DNA of 64,000 nt, taken from NCBI RefSeq assembly GCF_032854445.1, contig NW_027018092.1, forward strand, positions 21,479 to 85,478. Reading direction: 5' to 3'. The stretch comes from Liolophura sinensis. Lineage: Eukaryota; Mollusca; Polyplacophora; Chitonida; Chitonidae. Under the pieces are notes generated by a model. The model was not told the origin of the DNA, did no database searches, and saw nothing but the letters and a program-made list of their open reading frames with translations. A program made the position numbers and the translations under genes. This document shows positions 25,313 to 37,335 of the stretch, one piece after another (the first letter of the stretch is position 1; each line of letters starts with the position of its first letter).

Positions 25313-26687
25313 TTATTAGGGATCCCGTTCTCCCGAACGGGATCCCTTTTGTTATTGTTCTGTTTTTTCTTATTATTATTATTATTATTTTTTTTCACCG
25401 ACTTTGTTAGCAAGGAAACTTTTTTATTGTTCAACATAGAGGTCTGAAATTTTGCACACATATTCTGGCGGTGATTTTCCAGGGATAAATTCTCCATTTT
25501 TTTTTCATGTCACGTGGTTCGGCCGCCATATTGGATTTTGTGTAAAATCTTTAAAAATCTTCTTCTCAAGAACCACTGAACCGATCGTTTTTAAATTTAA
25601 CATGCAGCTAGTAGGTCACGAGTTCTTCAAAGTTTGCAAAAATCGTTCACTTCCGGTCAAAACTCTGAAAGCTCGCCATTGGTCGAATTTGTGACGTCAC
25701 AAAAAGTTCTCAAAGTTCAAATATTCTGAACGTATTCTGATGTATCTTGAGCTGCTGATTCTGAATCTGGTTGTATTTTTTGCATATCTGTGTAACTTTT
25801 TGAGATATGAGCAAAAAAATCAAAAAAGTGACGTAAGTTCAATGACCTGTAACTCGAGAACTATGGCAGCTAGAAATCTGCAACCTGCACGAAATTGTAG
25901 CCCAGAACATGCTCTTTCAAGCATTTGTCAACGGATTTCATATCCATTTAATAGTTTTTTCGCTACAAGCGTTTAAATGGCAACACCGTTTTTTGTTTAG
26001 AAAAAGGTGCTAATCCTATTGCCTTAACATAGAGTTAGATGGGGACTGAACTGGGTTTGTAGTATTTGACCTGATGCTTTCGGCCACACTGTCCGTGATC
26101 TCCCGGAACGGTTGTAGGATGACATTGATTCCAGTTCCCATCTAACTCCAGTACTCTATTAGATGGCGTAGACATCTAACTACAACAGCAAACGACGTGG
26201 ACCTGTAAAAGTTAGCTTTTTTTTGCGCAGACCTCGTCCTCTTTACTATACGTTAAACAGGCCAGGGTGATTGACAGATATGGAGATGTGCCCTGGTATA
26301 AGTGCTGACTTTCTAACGATGGCCGAGCTATCAGTGAAGCAGTGAGTCTGTGCATGGCAGGTCGTGGATTGAGATGTGAATGTACAAACTTGCTGTTACA
26401 CTGGTCGTGTTTTAGCATTATTTCTTACTAATAGCGATTTAAGCCTGCCAAGGGACGACTGTTTTTCACTGGGCATAGCGTAGCATCATCAAGGTCGCCG
26501 ATCTATTCGAGGGAATGCAAATGACCGGCCGACTGCCTCAATGACAAACGGTGTAAGGTTGCATGGAATCTTTGAAAGCTGTGCATGTGGAACATGTGTC
26601 CTTCGAACACAGAACGTGAATATGAAAACGTCATCAATCCGATCCGGGATCCCGGCCTAGGATCTGCTATTCGCAGATCCATTCTAG
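25313..26687 (+). repeat. Macrosatellite unit U19 (1,375 bp, head b, one subrepeat)
   Basis: Subrepeat hairpin 25318-25347 with the TTTTGTTATTG tail variant, then a head-b body with intact CRE near 25691. Confidence 0.95.
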
Positions 26688-26864
26688 TTATTATTATTAT
26701 TTTTTTTTTTTCACCGACCTTGTTAGCAGTAGAACTCAAACACCGTTCAACATTGAGGTCTCAAATTTTGTACACAACATCTAGCGGAGATTTTCCAGGG
26801 GTATATTTTTTGTTTTTTTCTTAAGTCACGTGGTTCGGCCGCCATATTGGATTTTGTGTAAAAC

Positions 26865-26895
<31 letters not shown>

Positions 26896-28003
26896 ACCGA
26901 TCGTTTTCCAATTTGACATGCAGCTAGTAGGTCACGAGTTCTTTAAAGTTTGCGAAAATGGTTCACTTCCGGTCAAAATTCTAAAAGCTCGCTATTGGTC
27001 GAATTTATGACGTCACAAAAAGTTCTCAAAGTTCAAATGTTCTGAACGTATTCTGATGTATCTTGAGCTCCTGATTTTGAATCTGCGTGTATTTTTTGTA
27101 TATCTGTGTAACTTTTTGAGATATCAGCAAAAAACTCAAAAAAATAACGTAATTTCAATGACCTGTAACTCGAGAACTATGACAGTTAGAAATGTGCAAC
27201 CTGCACGAAATTGTAGCCCAAGACATGCTCTTTCGAGCATTTGTCAACAGATTTGAGCTCCGATCAATAGTTTTTTCGCTACAAGCGTTTAAATAACAAC
27301 ACCGTTTTTTGTTTAGAAAAAGGTGGGAATCCTATTGCTTTAACATGCAGTTAGATGGGGACTGGACTGGGTTTGTAGTATTTGACCTGATGCTTTCGGC
27401 TACACTGTCCGTGATCTCCCGAAACGGTTGTGGGATGACATTGATTCAAGTTCCCATCTAACTCCAGTATTCTATTAGATGGCGTAGAGATCTAACTACA
27501 ACAGCAAACGACATGGACCTGTAAAAGTTAGCTTTGTTTTGCGCAGACCTCGTCCTCTTTACTATACGTTAAACAGTCCAGGGAGACTGACAGATATGGA
27601 CATGTGCCGTGGTCTAAGTGCTGACTTTCTAACGATGGCCGAGCTATCAGTGGAGCAGTGAGTCCATGCATGGCAGGTCGTGGATTGAGATGTGAATGTA
27701 CAAACTTCCTGTTACACTGGTCGTGTTTTTGCCTTATTTCTTAAAAATAGCGCGCTAAATCTGCCAAGAAACGACCGTTTTTCACTGGGCATAGCGTAGC
27801 ATCATTAGGGTCGTCGATCTATTCGAGGGAATACAAATGGCCGGCCGACTGCCTCAGTGACAAACGGTGTAAGGTCGCATGGAAACTTTGAAAGCCGTGT
27901 ATGTGGAACATGTCTCCTTCGAACACAGAACATGAAGGGGAAAACGTCATCGATCCGATCCGGGATCCCGGCCTAGGATCTGCTATTCGCACATACATTC
28001 TAG
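26688..28003 (+). repeat. Macrosatellite unit U20 (1,316 bp, head e-like)
   Basis: Head close to U18 and U25 ('AGCAGTAGAACTCAAACACC'). From about 27293 its 3' half duplicates that of U18 at offset 2,691, including the broken hairpin arm (27989-27996). Confidence 0.95.
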
Positions 28004-29359
28004 TTAGGGATCCCGTTCTCCCGAACGGGATCCCTATTGTAATCGTTCTGTTTTTTCTTATTATTATTATTATTTTTTTTTCACCGACTTTGTTAGCAAG
28101 GAAACTTTTTTACTGTTCAACATAGAGGTCTGAAATTTTGCACACAAATTCTGGCGGTGATTTTCCAGGGATAAATTCTCCATTTTTTTTTCATGTCACG
28201 TGGTTCGGCCGCCATATTGGATTTTGTATAAAACTTTTGAAAATCTTCTTCTCCAGAACCACTGAACTGATCGATTTTAAATTTCACATGTAGCTTGTAG
28301 ATCAGGAGTTCTTTAAAGTTTGCGAAAATGGTTTACTTCCGGTCAAAACTCTGGAAGCTCGCCGTTGGTCGAATTTATGACGTCACAAAAAGTTCTTAAA
28401 GTTCAAATGTTCTTAACGCATTCTGATGTATCTTGAGCTGCTGATTCTGAATCTGGTTGTATTTTTTGCATATCTGTGTAATTTTTTGAGATATAAGCAA
28501 AAAACTCAAAAAAGTGACGTAATTTCAATGGCGTTTTAATCGAGAACATAAGAAGCTAGAAATGTGCAACCTGCACCAAATTGTAGCCCAAGACATGCTC
28601 TTGCGATCAGTCGTCAATGGATTTGAGCTCCGATCAATAGTTTTTTCGCTACAAGCATTTAAATCACAACACCGTTTTTTGTTTAGAAAAAAGTGGGAAT
28701 CCTATTGCTTTAACATGGAGTTAGATGGGGACTGGGCTGGGTTTATAGTATTTGACCTGATGCCTTCGACTACACTATCCGTGATCTCCCGAAACGGTTG
28801 TAGGATGACACTCAGATATACAGGACTCTATTAGATGGCGTAGAGATCTAACTACAACAGCAAACGACGTGGACCTGTAAAAGTAAGCTTTGTTTTGCGC
28901 AGACCTCGTCCTCTTTACTATACGTTAAACAGGCCAGGGTGATTGACAGATATGGACATGTGCCGTGGTCCAAGTGCTGACTTTCTAACGATGGCCGAGC
29001 TATCAGTGGAGCAGTGAGTCTGTGCATGGCAGGTCGTGGTTTGAGATGTGAATGTACAAACTTGCTGTAACACTGGTCGTGTTTTTGCCTTATTTCTTAC
29101 AATTAGCGGTCTAAGTCTGCCAAGAAACGACCGTTTTTCACTGGGCATAGCGTAGCATCATTAAGGTCGCTGATCTATTCGAGAGAATGCAAATGACCAG
29201 CCGACTGCCTCAGTGACAAACGGTGTAAGGTCGCATGGAAACTTTGAAAGCCGTGTATGTGGAACATGTGTCCTTCGAACAGAGAACATAAAGGGGAAAA
29301 CGTCATCGCTCCGATCCGGGATCCCGGCCTAGGATCTGCTATTCGCAGATCCATTCTAG
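28004..29359 (+). repeat. Macrosatellite unit U21 (1,356 bp, head b, one subrepeat)
   Basis: Subrepeat hairpin 28006-28035 with the CTATTGTAATCG tail. The 3' half is more diverged and contains 'CACTCAGATATACAGG' near 28808. Confidence 0.95.
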
Positions 29360-30678
29360 TTATTATTATTATTATTATTTTTTTTTTTTCGATATTGTTA
29401 GCAGCAGAACTCCAACACCGTTCAACATAGAAGTTTAATATTTTGCACACACGATCTAGAGGAAATTTTCTAGAGGTATGTTTTTTTTTTTTTTGCTATG
29501 TCACGTGGTTCGGCCGCCATATTGGATTTTGTGTGAAATCTTTAAAAATCTTCTTCTCAAGAACCACTGAACCGATCGTTCTCAAATTTGACATGCAACT
29601 AGTAGGTCAGGAGTTCTTCAAAGTTTGCGAAAATGGTTTACTTCCGGTCAAAACTCTGGAAGCTCGCCATTGGTCGATTTTGTGACGTCACAAAAAGTTC
29701 TCATAGTTCATATGTTCTGAACGTATTCTGATGTATCTTGAGCTGCTGATTCCGAATCTGGTTGTATTTTTTGCATATCTGTGTAACTTTTTGAGATATC
29801 AGCCAAAAAATCAAAAAAGTTACGTAACTTCAATGACCTGTAACTCGAGAACTAAGACAGCTAGAAACGTGCAACCTGCACGAAATTGTAGCCCAAGACA
29901 TGCTCTTTCGAGCAATTGTCAACGGATTTGAGCTTCGATCAATAGTTTTTTCGCTACAAGCGTTTAAATAACAACACCATTTTTTGTTTAGAAAAAGGTG
30001 GGAATCCTATTCCTTTAACATGGAGTTAGATGGGGACTGGACTGGGTTTATAGTATTTGACCTGATGCTTTCGGCCACACTGTCCGTGATCTCCCTAAAC
30101 AGTTGTAGGATGACATTGATTCCAGTTCCCATCTATCTCCAGTACTCCATTAGAAGGCGTAGAGATCTAACTACAACAGCAAATGACATGGACCTGTAAA
30201 AGTTAACTTTGTTTTGCGCAGACCTCGCCCTCTTTACTATACGTTAAACAGTCCAGGGTGATTAACAGATATGGACATGTGAACTGGTCCAAGTGCTGAC
30301 TTTCCAACGATGGCCGAGCTATCAGTGGAGCAGTGAGTCTGTGCATGGCATGTCGTGGATTGAGATGTGAATGTACAAACCTGCTGTTACACTGGTCGTG
30401 TTTTTGCCTGATTTCTTACAATTAGCGGGCTAAATCTGCCAAGGAACGACCGTTTTTCACTGGGCATAGCGTAGCATCATTAAGGTCGCCGATCTATATG
30501 AGGGAATGCATATGACCGGCCGACTGCATCAGTGACAAACGGTGTAAGGTCGCAAGGTAACTTTGAAAGCCGTGTTTGTGGAACATGTATCCTTCGAACA
30601 AAGATCATAAAGGGGAAAACGTCATCGATCAGATCCGGGATCCCGGCCTAGGATCTGCTATTCGCAGATCCATTCTAG
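29360..30678 (+). repeat. Macrosatellite unit U22 (1,319 bp, head d)
   Basis: Nearly the same head as U15, 9.9 kb to the left, including the T-run/'GCTATGTCACGTGG' junction and 'CATAGTTCATATG'. CRE near 29685 intact. Confidence 0.95.
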
Positions 30679-30919
30679 TTCTTATTAGGGATCCCGTTCT
30701 CCCGAACGGGATCCCTTTTGTTATTGTTCTGTTTTTTCTTATTATTATTATTATTTTTATTTTTTTTTCACCGACATTGTTAGCAAGGAAACTTTTTTCC
30801 TGTTCAACATAGAGGTCTGAAATTTTGCACACATATTTTGGCGGGGATTTTCCAGGGATAAATTCTCCATTTTTTTTTCATGTCACGTGGTTCGGCCGCC
30901 ATGATGGATTTTGTTTAAA

Positions 30920-30950
<31 letters not shown>

Positions 30951-32125
30951 GAACCGATCGTTTTCAAATTGGACATGCTGCTAGTACGTTACAAGTTCTT
31001 GAAAGTTTGAGAAAATGGTTCACTTCCGGTCAAAACTCTGGAAGCTCGCCATTGGTCGAATTTGTGACGTCACAAAAAGTTCTCAAAGTTCAAATGTTCT
31101 GAACGTATTCTGATGTATCTTGAGCTGCTGATTCCGAATCTGGTTGTATTTTTTCTATATCTGTTTAACTTTTTGAGATATAAGCAAAAAACTCAAAAAA
31201 CTTACGTAAGTTCAATGACCTGTAACTCGAGATCTGTGGCAGCTAGAAATGTGCAACCTGCACGAAATTGTAGCCCAAGACATGCTCTTTCGAGCACTCG
31301 TCAACAGATTTCAGCTCCGATTAATAGTTTTTTCGCTAGAAGCGTTTAAATGACAACACCGTTTTTGTTTAGAAAAAGATGGGAATTTTATTGCTTTAAC
31401 ATGGAGTTAGATGGGGATTGGACTGGGTTTGTAGTATTTGACCTAATGCTTTTGGCTACACTGTTCGTGATCTCCCGAAATTGTTGTAGGATGACATTCA
31501 GCTATACAGTACTTTATTAGACGGCGTAGAATTCTAACTACAACAGCAAACGACGTGGACATGTAAAAGTTAGCTTTGTTTTGCGCAGGCCTTGTCTTCT
31601 TTACTGTACGCTAACCAGGCCAGGGTGATTGACAGATATGGACATGTGCCGTGCCGTGGTCCAGGTGTTGACTTTCTGACAACGGCCTAGATATCAGTAG
31701 AGCACTGAGTCTGTGCATTGCAGGTCGTGGATTGAGACATAAAAGTACAAACTATGATTTTTCTTCTTTCTTTCTTTTCTCTTACCGCTGACGCCTGCCT
31801 GTGATATCAGAGTTCGATCCCAGCTTAGCCAATTTGTCAGGCGATAAAAATGTTCTGAATTTTAAGGTTTTAAGTAGGCTGCTAGGCATAATTGGATGTT
31901 CCGATCACGAGTGTGGTGTTTTTTTCTTTCTCCGACGCACGGTTTTGTCGCCAATTACCATGAAATTGCAAAAAAGTGCAATTTTGTCTTAAAACAGATT
32001 TAACACATTCGGCACATTTACATCAACTTGTCGTTACAAGGGCCGTGTATTATTGGTTGGGGAAAACGTCATCGATCAGATCCGGGTTCCCGGCCTAGGA
32101 TCTGCTATTCGCAGATCCATTCTAG
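30679..32125 (+). repeat. Macrosatellite unit U23 (1,447 bp, head b, one subrepeat, replaced 3' interior)
   Basis: Subrepeat hairpin 30687-30716. From about 31735 the interior matches the variant segment of U17 (shorter version), then returns to array sequence at about 32052. The 3' palindrome is altered (ccgggTtcccgg, 32082-32093). Confidence 0.95.
31735..32055 (+). repeat. Variant interior segment (short form) in U23
   Basis: Matches the U17 variant segment ('TTCTTCTTTCTTTCTTTTCTC', shortened here to its first 20 bases of similarity, then 'CAATTTGTCAGGCGAT'), then about 70 bp unlike either form before array sequence resumes at 'GGGGAAAACGTCATCG'. Divergence from U17 is clear, so the variant is old. 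Confidence 0.85.
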
Positions 32126-33313
32126 TTAGGGATCCCGTTCTCCCGAACGGGATCCCTATTGTAATCGTTCTGTTTTTTCTTATTAGGGATCCCGTTCTTC
32201 CGGAACGGGATCCCTATTGTAATCGTTCTGTTTTTTCTTATTATTATTATTATTTTTTTTTCACCGACTTTGTTAGCAAGGAAACTTTTTCAATTTTCAC
32301 CATAGAGGTCTGAAATTTTGCACACATATTCTGGCGGTAAATATCTCGGGACAAATTCTCCATTTTTTTGCTATGTCACGTGGTTCGGCCGCCATATTGG
32401 ATTTTGTGTAAAATCTTTAAAAACCTTCTTCTCCAGAACCACTGAACCGATCGTTTTCCAATTTGACATACAGCTAGTAGGTCACGAGTTCTTTAAAGTT
32501 TGCGAAAATGGTTTACTTCCGGTTAAAACTCTCGAAGCTCGCCATTGGTCGAATTTATGATGTCACAAAAAGTTCTTAAAGTTCAAATGTTCTCAACGTA
32601 TTCTGATGTATCTTGAGCTGCTGATTCCGAATCTGGTTATATTTTCTCTATATCTGTGTAACTTTTTGAGATATGGGCAAAAAACTAAAAAAATTACGTA
32701 ATTTTAATGGCCTTTTAATCGAGAACTATGACAGCTAGAAATGTGCAACCTGCATGAAAATGTAGTTGAAGACATGCTCTTTCGATCATTCGTCAACGGA
32801 TTTGAGCTCCGATTAATAGTTTTCTCGCTAGAGGCGTTTAAATAACAACACCGTTTTTGTTTAGAAAATGATGGGAACCCTATTGATTTAACATGGAGTT
32901 AGAAGGGGACTGGACTGGGTTTGTAGTATTTGACCTGATGCTTTCGGCTACACTGTCCGTGATCTCCCGAAACGGTTGTAGGATGACATTGATTCCAGTT
33001 CAAACTTGTACAAACTTGCTGTTACACTGGTCGTGTTTTTGTCTTATTTCTTACAAACAGCGTTCTAAGTCTGGCAAGAAACGACAGTTTTTCACTGGGC
33101 ATAGCGTAGCATCATTAAGGTCGCCGATCTATTCTAGGGATTGCAAATGACCGGCCGACTGACTAAGTGATAAACGGTGTAAGGTCGCATGGAAACATTG
33201 AAAGCCGTGTATGTGAAACATGTGTCCTTCGAACACAGAACATGAAGGGGAAAACGTCATCGATCCGATCCGGGATCCCGGCCTAGGATCTGCTATTCGC
33301 AGATCCATTCTAG
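32126..33313 (+). repeat. Macrosatellite unit U24 (1,188 bp, head b, two subrepeats, internal deletion)
   Basis: Two subrepeats (hairpins 32128-32157 and 32185-32215, the second with a one-base insertion in its loop). About 300 bp are missing at ~33000, where 'GATTCCAGTTC' runs straight into 'AAACTTGTACAAACTTG'. CRE mutated (TGATGTCA near 32558). Confidence 0.95.
32128..32241 (+). repeat. 57-bp spacer subrepeat, two tandem copies (U24)
   Basis: Two copies begin at 32128 and 32185. The second has one extra base in the loop region (GTTCTTCCGGAAC), which extends the arms and leaves the palindrome intact. The extra base shifts any reading frame, unlike the exact 57-bp copies. Confidence 0.93.
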
Positions 33314-34629
33314 TTATTATTATTATTATTTTTTTTTCACCGACCTTGTTAGCAGCAGAACTCAAACACCATTCAATATAGAGATCTCAAATTTTGTACA
33401 CACAATCTGGCGGAGATTTTCTAGACACATAATTTTTTTTTTTTTCTCATGTCACGTGGTTCGGCCGCCATATTGGATTTTGTGTAAAATCTTTAAAAAT
33501 CTTCTTCTCCAGAACCACTGAACCGATCGTTTTCAAATTTGACATGCAGCTAGTAGGTTACGAGTTCTTTAAAGTTTGCGAAAATGGTTCACTTCCGGTC
33601 AAAATTCTGGAAGCTCGCTATTGGTCGAATTTGTGACGTCACAAAAAGTTCTCAAAGTTCAAATGTTCTGAACGTATTCTGATGTATCTTGAGCTGCTGA
33701 TTCTGGATCTGCGTGTATTTTTTTGCTATCTGCAAAACTTTTTGAGATAAAAGCAAAAAACTCAAAAAACTTACGTAAGTTCAATGACCTGTAACTCGAG
33801 AACTATGGCAGCTAGAAATGTGCAACCTGCACGAAATTGTAGCCCAAGACATGCTCTTTCGAGCATTCGTCAACGGATTTCAGCTCCGATAAAAAGTTTT
33901 TTCGCTACAAGCGTTTAAATGACAACACGGATTTTTGTTTAGAAAAAGACGGGAATCCCATTGATTTAACATGGAGTTAGAAGGGGACTGGACTGGGATT
34001 GTAGTATTTAACCTGATGCTTTCGCCTACACTGTCCGTGATCTCCCGAAACGGTTGTAGGATGACATTGATTCCAGTTCCCATCTAACTCCAGTACTCTA
34101 TTAGATGGCGTAGAGATCTAACTACAACAGCAAACAATGTGGACCTATAAAAGTTAGCTTTGTTTTGCGCAGACCTCGTCCTCTTTACTATACGTTAAAC
34201 AGGCCAGGGTGATTGACAGATATGGACATGTGCCCTGCTCCAAGTGCTGACTTTCCAACGATCGCCGAGCTATCAGTGGAGCAGTGAGTCTGTGCAAGGC
34301 AGGTCGTGGATTGAGATGTCAATGTACAAACTTGCTGTTACACTGGTCGTGTTTTTGCATTTTTTCTTACTAGTAGCGGGCTAAGCCTGCCAAGGAACGA
34401 CTGTTTTTCACTGGGCATAGCGTAGAATCATCAAGGTCGCCGATCTATTCGAGGGAATGCAAATGACCGCCCGACTGCCTCAGTGACAAAAGGTGTAAGG
34501 TCGGATGGAAACTTTGAAAGCCGTGTATGTGGAACATTTGTCCTTCAAACACAGAACATGAAGGGGAAAACGTCATCGATCCGATCCGGGATCCCGGCCT
34601 AGGATCTGCTATTCGCAGATCCATTCTAG
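33314..34629 (+). repeat. Macrosatellite unit U25 (1,316 bp, head e)
   Basis: No subrepeat. Head matches U18 ('AACTCAAACACCATTCAATA'). CRE near 33635 and terminal hairpin intact. Confidence 0.95.
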
Positions 34630-34686
34630 TTATTAGGGATCCCGTTCTCCCGAACGGGATCCCTATTGTAATCGTTCTGTTTTTTC

Positions 34687-34724
<38 letters not shown>

Positions 34725-36022
34725 TTTTTTTCACCGACTTTGTTCGCATGGAAACTTTTTTACCATTCAACATACAGGTCTGAAATTTTGCACACATAAT
34801 CTGGCGGTGAATATCTCGGGACAAATTCTCCACTTTTTTGCTATGTCACGTGGTTCGGCCGCCATATTGGATTTTGTGTAAAATCTTTAAAAATCTTCTT
34901 CTCCAGAACCACTGAACCGATCGGTTTCAAATTTGACATGCAGCTAGTAAGTTACGAGTTCTTTAAAGTTTGCGAAAATGGTTCACTTCCGGTCAAAATT
35001 CTGGAAGCTCGCCATTGGTCGAATTTGTGACGTCACAAAAAGTTCTCAAAGTTCAAATGTTCTGAACGTATTCTGGTGTATCTTGAGCTGCTGATTCTGA
35101 ATCTGGTTGTATTTTTTGCATATCTGTGTAACTTTTTGAGATAAAGGCAAAAAAGTAAAAAAAGTGACGTGAATTCAATGACCTGTAACTCGAGAACTAT
35201 GACAGCTAGAAATGTGCAACCTGCACGAAATTGTAGCCCAAGACATGCTCTTTCGAGCGTTCGTCAACAGATTTGAGCTCCGATCCACAGTTTTTTCGCT
35301 ACAAGCGTTTAAATCACAACACCGTTTTTTGTTTAGAAAAAGACGGGAATCCCATTGCCTTAACATGGAGTTAGATGGGGACTGGACTGGGTTTGTAGTG
35401 TTTGACCTGATGTTTCGGCCACACTGTCCGTGATCTCCCGAAACGGTTGTGGGATGACATTGATTCCAGTTCCCATCTATCTCCAGTACTCTATTAGATG
35501 GCGTAGAGATCTAACTTCAACAGCAAACGACGTGGACCTGTAAAAGTTAGCTTTGTTTTGCGCAGACCTCGTCCTCTTTACTATACGTTAAACAGACCAG
35601 GGTGATTGACAGATATGGACATGTGCCCTGGTATAACTGCTGACTTTCTAACGGTGGCCGAGCTATCAGTGGAGCTGTGAGTCTGTGCATGGCAGGTCGT
35701 AGATTGAGATGTGAATGTACAAACTTGCTGTTACACTGGTCGTGTTTTTGCCTTATTTCTTACAAATAGCGGGCTAAGTCTGCCAAGGGACGACCGTTTT
35801 TCACTGGGCATAGCGTAGAATCATCAAGGTCGCTGATCTATTCGAGGGAATGCATATGACCGGCCGACTGCCTCAGTGACAAATGGTGTAAGGTCGCATG
35901 GAAACTTTGAAAGCCGTGTATATGGAACATGTGTCCTTCGAACACAGAACATGAAGGGGAAAACGTCATCGATCAGATCCGGGATCCCGGCCTAGGATCT
36001 GCTATTCGCAGATCCATTCTAG
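34630..36022 (+). repeat. Macrosatellite unit U26 (1,393 bp, head a, one subrepeat)
   Basis: Subrepeat hairpin 34635-34664 followed by a long TTA run; head-a body; the 3' half resembles U5 and U6. Confidence 0.95.
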
Positions 36023-37334
36023 TTATTATTATTATTATTTTTTTTTTTCGATTTTGTTAGCAGCAGAACTCCAACACCGATCAACATAGAAGTTTAAAAT
36101 TTTGCACACATAATCTAGCGGAAATTTTCTAGGGGTATATTTTTTTTTTTTTGCTATGTCACGTGGTTCGGCCGCCATATTGGATTTTGTGTAAAATCTT
36201 TAAAAATCTTCTTCTCCAGAACCACTGAACCGATCGTTTTCAAATTTGACATGCGGCTAGTAGGTTACGAGTTCTTTAAAGTTTGCGAAAATGGTTTTCT
36301 TGCGGTCAAAACTCTGGAAGCTCGTCATTGGTCGAATTTGTGACGTCACAAAAAGTTCTCAAAGTTCAAATGTTCTCAACGTATTCTGATGTATCTTGAG
36401 CCGCTGATTCTGAATCTGCTTGTATTTTTTGCTTATCTGTGTAACTTTTTGAGATATGAGCAAAAAACTCAAAAAAATTACGTAATTTCAATGGCCTTTT
36501 AATCCAGAACTATTGCAGCTAGAAATGTGCAACCTGCATGAAAATGTACTTCAAGACATGCTCTTTCGATCATTCGTCAACGGATTTGAGCTCCGATTAA
36601 TAGTTTTTTCGCTAGAAGCGTTTAAATAACAACACCGTTTTTGTTTAGAAAAAGATGGGAATCCTATTGTTTTAACATGGAGTTAGATGGGGACTGGACT
36701 GCGTTTGTAGTATTTGACCTGATGCTTTCGGCTACACTTTCCGTGATCTCCCGAAACGGTTATAGGATGACATTGATTCCAGTTCCCATCTAACTCCAGT
36801 ACTCTATTAGACGGCGAAGAGATCTAACTACAACAGCAAACGACGTGGACCTGTAAAAGTTAGCTTGTTTTGCGCAGACCTCGTCCTCTTTCCTATACGT
36901 TAAAGAGGCCAGGGTGATTGACAGATATGGACATGTGCCCTGCTCCAAGTGCTGACTTTCTAACGATGGCCGAGCTATCAGTGGAGCAGTGAGTCTGTGC
37001 ATAGCAGGTCGTGGATTGAGATGTGAATGTACAAACTTGCTGTTACACTGGTCGCGTTTTTGCCTTATTTCTTACAAATAGCGGGCTAAGCCTGCGAAGA
37101 AACGATCGTTTTTCACTGGGCATAGCGTAGCATCATCAAGGTCGCCGATCTATTCGAGGGAATGCAAATGACCGGCCGACTGCCTCAGTGACAAACGGTG
37201 TAAGGTCGCATGGAAACTTTGAAAGCCGTGTATGTAGAACATATGTCCTTCGAACACAGAACATGAAGGGGAAAACATCATCGATCAGATCCGGGATCCC
37301 GGCCTAGGATCTGCTATTCGCAGATCCATTCTAG
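36023..37334 (+). repeat. Macrosatellite unit U27 (1,312 bp, head d; last unit)
   Basis: Head d, as in U15 and U22. It ends with palindrome 37291-37302, hairpin 37307-37327 and CTAG 37331-37334. The array does not resume to its right. Confidence 0.96.
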
Positions 37335-37335
37335 T
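37291..37335 (+). other. Helitron-like 3' terminus at the array edge (hairpin + CTAG|T)
   Basis: Seen: palindrome CCGGGATCCCGG, then stem GGATCTGC, loop TATTC, stem GCAGATCC, three bases ATT, CTAG and a T. The same block closes every unit, with the damaged copies noted in U14, U15, U18, U20 and U23. Known: Helitrons end in CTRR, with a short GC-rich hairpin just upstream, and insert before a T. Inferred: this is the element's 3' terminus and the recognition site of a Rep/helicase acting in trans. Against: the 3-base hairpin-to-CTAG gap is short, and the 5' TC start (candidate TC at 657-658 in U1) follows a T run and not an A, so the 5' end is not canonical. Confidence 0.5.

Larger units (their letters stand above)
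1..37334 (+). repeat. Macrosatellite array, about 27.5 head-to-tail units of ~1.3 kb
   Basis: The same ~1.3-kb sequence recurs in one orientation from the left edge of the window to 37334. The palindrome CCGGGATCCCGG, or a one/two-base variant, starts at 584, 1905, 3269, 4771, 6086, 7401, 8719, 10020, 11337, 12660, 14029, 15363, 16732, 18129, 19446, 20761, 22137, 23950, 25269, 26644, 27960, 29316, 30635, 32082, 33270, 34586, 35979 and 37291. Units below run from the base after each CTAG to the next CTAG. The left end of the array is outside the window. Lengths cluster near 1,315 bp; extra length comes from 57-bp subrepeats and TTA runs in the spacer, or from a replaced interior (U17, U23). 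No unit carries an open frame recognisable as a protein family. It is not rDNA, 5S or histone DNA. The best explanation is tandem amplification of a non-autonomous transposable element. Confidence 0.97.

Noticed and set aside
1949-34664. CRISPR array (short palindromic repeats)
   Set aside because: The hairpin repeats are either directly tandem at 57 bp without unique spacers or 1.3 kb apart; the genome is clearly eukaryotic.
584-37302. CENP-B-box-like centromere motif in the macrosatellite
   Set aside because: No match to the TTCGnnnnAnnCGGG pattern was found in the unit; centromere identity cannot be judged from sequence alone.
1-37334. Dozens of similar open frames of 60-200 codons (MWNMCPSN..., MYLELLILN..., MCNLH...)
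   Set aside because: They are the same repeat read in several frames and both strands, with no known domain; many are cut short by stops, and the first type crosses the proposed element border.
1-37334. 5S rRNA, histone or rDNA tandem cluster
   Set aside because: No rRNA-like or histone-like sequence is present in the unit.
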